In this document: piece by piece, positions 6,310-8,878 of the stretch
How positions within the stretch are numbered: position 1 is the first letter of the stretch
Layout of the letters: each line of letters begins with the position of its first letter
Origin: Acidaminococcaceae bacterium
Lineage (GTDB): Bacteria > Bacillota > Negativicutes > Acidaminococcales > Acidaminococcaceae
Reading direction: 5' to 3'
DNA length: 8,878 bases
NCBI GenBank assembly: GCA_024405585.1
Contig: JAKSOM010000035.1
Span: forward strand, 1 to 8,878
Notes under the pieces: generated by a model
Told to the model about the DNA's origin: nothing
Database searches by the model: none
The model's input: the letters and a program-made list of their open reading frames with translations, nothing else
Program-made: the position numbers and the translations under genes

Positions 6310-7593
6310 TCAATCCTTTGTCAGCCTAGCCAAATAAAAGCCGTCCACCCCGTCCCGCTGGGGCAAGAGTTGTTTTTCCTCCTGCAAATGAAACTGGGGC
6401 TGTTCCTCCAGAAACTTCGCCACCACATAATGATTTTCGCTCTGCTCAATGGTGCAGGTGCTATACACCAGCACCCCGCCCCCCTTCACATACCTGGCGG
6501 CATTGGCAAGAATGCCGGACTGCAAGGGGGGGAAACGCTTCAAATCCTCCCGTTTCTTGAACCATCGGGCCTCCGCCCTACGCCGCAGCACCCCCATGCC
6601 GCTGCAAGGGGCATCCACCAGAACCCTGTCGAAGCCCTCCAAAAAATCTTCCCTAAGTTTCGTAGCATCATTCAACTCTGTCCTGATAATGCCAATACCC
6701 AAATTCCTGGCATTCGCCTCTATCAGAGGCAGTTTGTGGGGATGCACATCACAGGCCACAACCTCACCCCGGTTCCCCATCAGCTGGGCAAGATGGGTGG
6801 TCTTGCCGCCGGGGGCGGCACACAAATCCAGCGCCCTTTCCCCAGACCGGGGCGCCAGCCACTCCGCCGCCAGCATACTGCTTTCGTCCTGAATATAGAA
6901 CTTGCCCCCCAACTCCTGCTGCAGCACCTTCATGGAAGGAATCCTGCTGCAGACAATGCCGTCCCGGGCAACCTTGCTCAAGGAGAACTCCACACCCAAT
7001 TTTTGCAACCCTTCCCCCAACTGTTCCCTGCTGCACCTCAAGGTGTTCGCCCTCAGGCAGAGGGGCGCCGGTGCATTATTGAAGGCACAAAGTTGCCTTG
7101 TTTCTTCCTCGCCGTTTTATTTCACCCCCATCTCCAAGAGCTACACGCTGTGCCAAAGCGCCACGCCCAGGAGCTCCGCCGGCCGCTCCGGCAAAACAAT
7201 CCCTTCCTGTCGCCGCAAAAAATTCCGCAGCACCCCGTTCACGAACCGGGCCGCGCCCGGATTGGCCACAACCTTGGCCACCTCCACCGCCTCATGCACT
7301 GCCGCCGCCTGGGGCACCTTTTCCATGTAAAGGATCTGGAACATCCCCACCCGCAAATCCGCCAGCACCATCGGCTCTATCTTGGCCAGGGGCTTCGCCG
7401 CAACCTGCTGCAAATACCAATCCAAAGTCCCCTTGGCCTTCACCGTACCATACACCAGTTCCGTAAGGAAACGCCTGTCCAAATCCGACAGTTCCTGCCC
7501 ATGGAAATACTGGTTCAAAAGAATATTGGTATAGGCATTCTCCTGAAAAACCCTGTTCACCAGCCCTACCGCTTCCAAACGCACATTAACCAC
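6310..7593 (-). pseudogene. rsmB: 16S rRNA cytosine-967 methyltransferase, interrupted by two in-frame stops
   Basis: RsmB makes m5C967 in 16S rRNA. From GTG 7593 to TGA 6310 there are 427 sense-or-stop codons, the full family length, in one frame. Codons 151 (TAG, 7143-7141) and 159 (TAA, 7119-7117) are stops. The N-terminal NusB-like domain (about 1-145) reads normally, e.g. LTELVYGTVKAKGTLDWYL and AAVHEAVEVAK. After the stops, NGEEETRQLC and the Rossmann methyltransferase follow: SAM loop CAAPGGKT (258-265), VDAPCSG with motif-IV C330, and YSTCT with the catalytic motif-VI C380. No length change is needed against the B. subtilis protein; as I recall it, the stops fall at a Trp and a Gln in its HPEWLVREWVKQ segment, and the second Trp reads Gly. 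GGGAGGGG lies 3 nt before GTG 7593, which overlaps the DUF116 stop. Possible outcomes: a fresh pseudogene, a split two-chain enzyme (TTG restart at 7041), readthrough, or a sequence error. Confidence 0.85.
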
Positions 7594-8116
7594 GGGCCCC
7601 TCCCAAAAAACTCTGCAAGCCCTGCTCCACCAAATCCATATCCACATCCGTATTGAAGCAGGGACCGAAAGGCCGCTTGTTCAACACTCCGATTACCGGC
7701 AGGGGGTATACATCCAACATACCGCTCACCAAATCCCGTTCGCAGGCGATGGCCACCACTCCCTTGGGCTTGTATTGCTTGATAATCTGACGGGCCAGGG
7801 TCCCCCCCGTAGCCACATCCAGGCGGCAATGGTATTTCTCCTGCAGGGTCTTCAATTCCCCAATCTTGCAGCCCCCGCACTGCCGGCAATTCTCCAAATG
7901 CCGGGTAATCTTATGCACACAACTGTCCTTCTGCAAACAATGGGGCGCCAAAAGCAAAAGTTCCTCTCCCTTGAAGGTGTGTTTCTGCTTCAACACGAGG
8001 GCGTTGCTGGCCGTAATGAAACCATGGGCCAGCATTTCCCGGGAAATCCCCAGCATAGGCCCCACAAACAGCAAAAACTTCCATTTCCAATTCAAAAACT
8101 TTCTTTTGTCCCACAT
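7586..8116 (-). CDS. DUF116 family Cys-rich protein, short N-terminus
   Basis: A conserved protein of unknown function (176 residues) that in Bacillota often lies between fmt and rsmB. Recognisable DUF116 wording includes LLLAPHCLQKDSCVHK (53-68), CRQCGGC (77-83), VATGGTLARQIIKQ (101-114), VAIACERDLVSG (121-132) and GVLNKRPFGPC (143-153). Cysteines at 60, 66, 77, 80, 83, 125 and 153 suggest a metal or iron-sulphur site; that is inference. Family members I recall are 60-90 residues longer, with membrane helices at the N-terminus. Here only a short hydrophobic run (14-22) remains and the upstream frame cannot extend far, because the fmt stop is 11 nt away. The ATG at 8116 has no clear ribosome site, so coupling to fmt is likely. 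The stop overlaps the rsmB GTG start by 8 nt. Function is not known. Confidence 0.85.
   Translation of the reverse strand: MWDKRKFLNWKWKFLLFVGPMLGISREMLAHGFITASNALVLKQKHTFKGEELLLLAPHCLQKDSCVHKITRHLENCRQCGGCKIGELKTLQEKYHCRLDVATGGTLARQIIKQYKPKGVVAIACERDLVSGMLDVYPLPVIGVLNKRPFGPCFNTDVDMDLVEQGLQSFLGGARG
7597..7604 (-). promoter_or_regulatory. Ribosome binding site that decides the rsmB start
   Basis: GGGAGGGG lies just before GTG 7593 (5 nt from the GGAGG core), inside the end of the DUF116 gene. It favours this GTG over the next in-frame GTG at 7584 (14 nt away) and over the upstream ATG at 7647, whose extra residues (WIWIWWSRACRVFW) do not look like RsmB. Confidence 0.65.
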
Positions 8117-8127
8117 CGCACAATCCG

Positions 8128-8878
8128 CTACTGCAAAACATCCCCAACTGCTATGGCTCGGCTGTTCAAAAAGTCCCCCGCCGGCATCTGTTTCTTACCC
8201 GCCGGCTGCACCTGCAAAATCCTGAGGGCGCCCTCACCCGCAGCCACCACAAAACTCTTCTTCTCCACCGCCAGAACCTCACCCGGCCTGCCGCTGCCTT
8301 CCGCCAACACACTCTGCCAAATCTTTAACTGCTTGCCATTAGGCAAAAAAGTATAGGCCCCCGGCTCCGGGCTGAAGGCCCGAATCTTATTATGAATATT
8401 TTGGGCGGTATCACCCCACCCAATCTTCTCCATCTCCCGCTTCAGCAAATGGGCATAGGTGGCCTCATCCTCGTTCTGAGCCACCGGCTGATACCTGTCC
8501 GTACCCAGCAGGGCCAGCACCTGCCGCAAGGCACCGTCCCCCGCCTCCGCCAACTCTTCCAACAACTCCCCGGAAGTCATATTCTCCCCAATGGGCACCG
8601 CCACCTTCGCCAACATGGCCCCGGTATCCATACCCCTGTCCATCTGCATAATGGTGACGCCGCTCTCCTTTTCGCCGTTCAAAATGGCAAACTGGGCCGG
8701 CGCCGCCCCCCGGTACTTGGGCAGCAGGGAACCATGCACATTGATGCAACCGAATCTGGGCAAATTCAAAATCTCCTCACTCAAAATCTGGCCGTAGGCC
8801 GCCCCCACCATCACATCGGCCCCAAGCCCACCCAAGAGTTCCCCAAACTCCGGACTTCTAATCTTGGCCGGCTGATAA
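8128..8878 (-). CDS. fmt: Methionyl-tRNA formyltransferase, C-terminal part (partial)
   Basis: Formylates Met-tRNA(fMet) using 10-formyl-tetrahydrofolate for translation start. The right edge cuts the gene; 249 C-terminal residues are present of an expected 310-320. In-frame sequence continues to the edge, including YQPAKIRSPEFGELL before the first internal TTG at 8835, so that TTG is not the start. The catalytic-domain motifs are INVHGSLLPKYRGAAP (holding the Asn and His of the active site) and IMQMDRGMDTGAML (holding the Asp). The C-terminal half is the OB-fold tRNA-binding domain, seen in KIRAFSPEPGAYTF and ending AIAVGDVLQ. The TAG stop at 8130-8128 lies 11 nt before the DUF116 ATG. The gene def (peptide deformylase), the common upstream partner, would be outside the window. 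No defect is visible. Confidence 0.96.
   Translation of the reverse strand, partial: YQPAKIRSPEFGELLGGLGADVMVGAAYGQILSEEILNLPRFGCINVHGSLLPKYRGAAPAQFAILNGEKESGVTIMQMDRGMDTGAMLAKVAVPIGENMTSGELLEELAEAGDGALRQVLALLGTDRYQPVAQNEDEATYAHLLKREMEKIGWGDTAQNIHNKIRAFSPEPGAYTFLPNGKQLKIWQSVLAEGSGRPGEVLAVEKKSFVVAAGEGALRILQVQPAGKKQMPAGDFLNSRAIAVGDVLQ

Noticed and set aside
7117..7143. Stop-codon reassignment or a recoded amino acid (e.g. pyrrolysine at TAG)
   Set aside because: Both TAG and TAA are involved in one gene, while other genes here end normally at TAG (fmt) and TAA (DUF116, phosphatase, rpe). No recoding element is evident.
7090..7150. Compensating frameshifts in rsmB instead of nonsense changes
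   Set aside because: Neither other minus-strand frame gives the expected W-L-x-x-x-W-V-K pattern: one hits a stop and the other reads VALGDGGEIKRR. The main frame aligns without gaps.
6229..7656. A 475-codon open frame on the plus strand opposite rsmB
   Set aside because: It is rich in Pro, His, Gln and Leu, has no recognisable motif, and lies antisense to a recognisable methyltransferase. GC-skewed codon use on the true strand explains it.
1..8878. CRISPR array, tRNA/rRNA genes, insertion sequences or phage genes
   Set aside because: No regularly spaced repeats, cloverleaf-like sequence, transposase motif or phage gene was seen; the window is almost fully occupied by housekeeping genes.

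Overview
The window carries ten genes, all read from the minus strand, and is best explained as a piece of an ordinary bacterial chromosome from the Bacillota. The gene order fmt, DUF116, rsmB, rlmN, PP2C phosphatase, PASTA kinase, rpe is a classic Bacillota block. Base composition is moderately GC-rich, starts are ATG or GTG, and several ribosome sites are AGGAGG-like. A solute-binding protein with a signal-peptidase-I style leader instead of a lipobox, together with a DUF116 gene, makes a diderm Negativicutes member a reasonable guess. That placement is inference and needs a phylogeny.

Layout, in transcription order (high to low coordinates): fmt (partial, cut by the right edge), a Cys-rich DUF116 protein, rsmB interrupted by two in-frame stops, rlmN, a PP2C phosphatase, a PASTA-domain Ser/Thr kinase, and rpe. 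These seven are separated by at most 13 nt or overlap by 4 to 17 nt, so they probably form one transcript with translational coupling. A 148-nt gap follows, with a likely promoter and several dyad symmetries, and leads into a stand-alone amino-acid ABC transporter binding protein. That unit ends in a strong two-way terminator. Then come nth (endonuclease III) and the first 99 codons of an ABC-F ATPase cut by the left edge; these two overlap by 4 nt.

Functionally the main block joins translation start (Fmt), rRNA/tRNA methylation (RsmB, RlmN), the PrkC/PrpC-type kinase-phosphatase pair that senses cell-wall state, and pentose-phosphate metabolism (Rpe). The rsgA/cpgA GTPase gene that lies between the kinase gene and rpe in Bacillus subtilis is absent here.

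I found no convincing undescribed system. The most notable point is rsmB: its frame and catalytic motifs are intact, but two stop codons (TAG and TAA) sit eight codons apart in the linker between its NusB-like and methyltransferase domains. Lesser points are a DUF116 protein without the N-terminal membrane segment I associate with the family, a kinase with HCD in place of HRD, and a possible nth promoter built into the preceding terminator.
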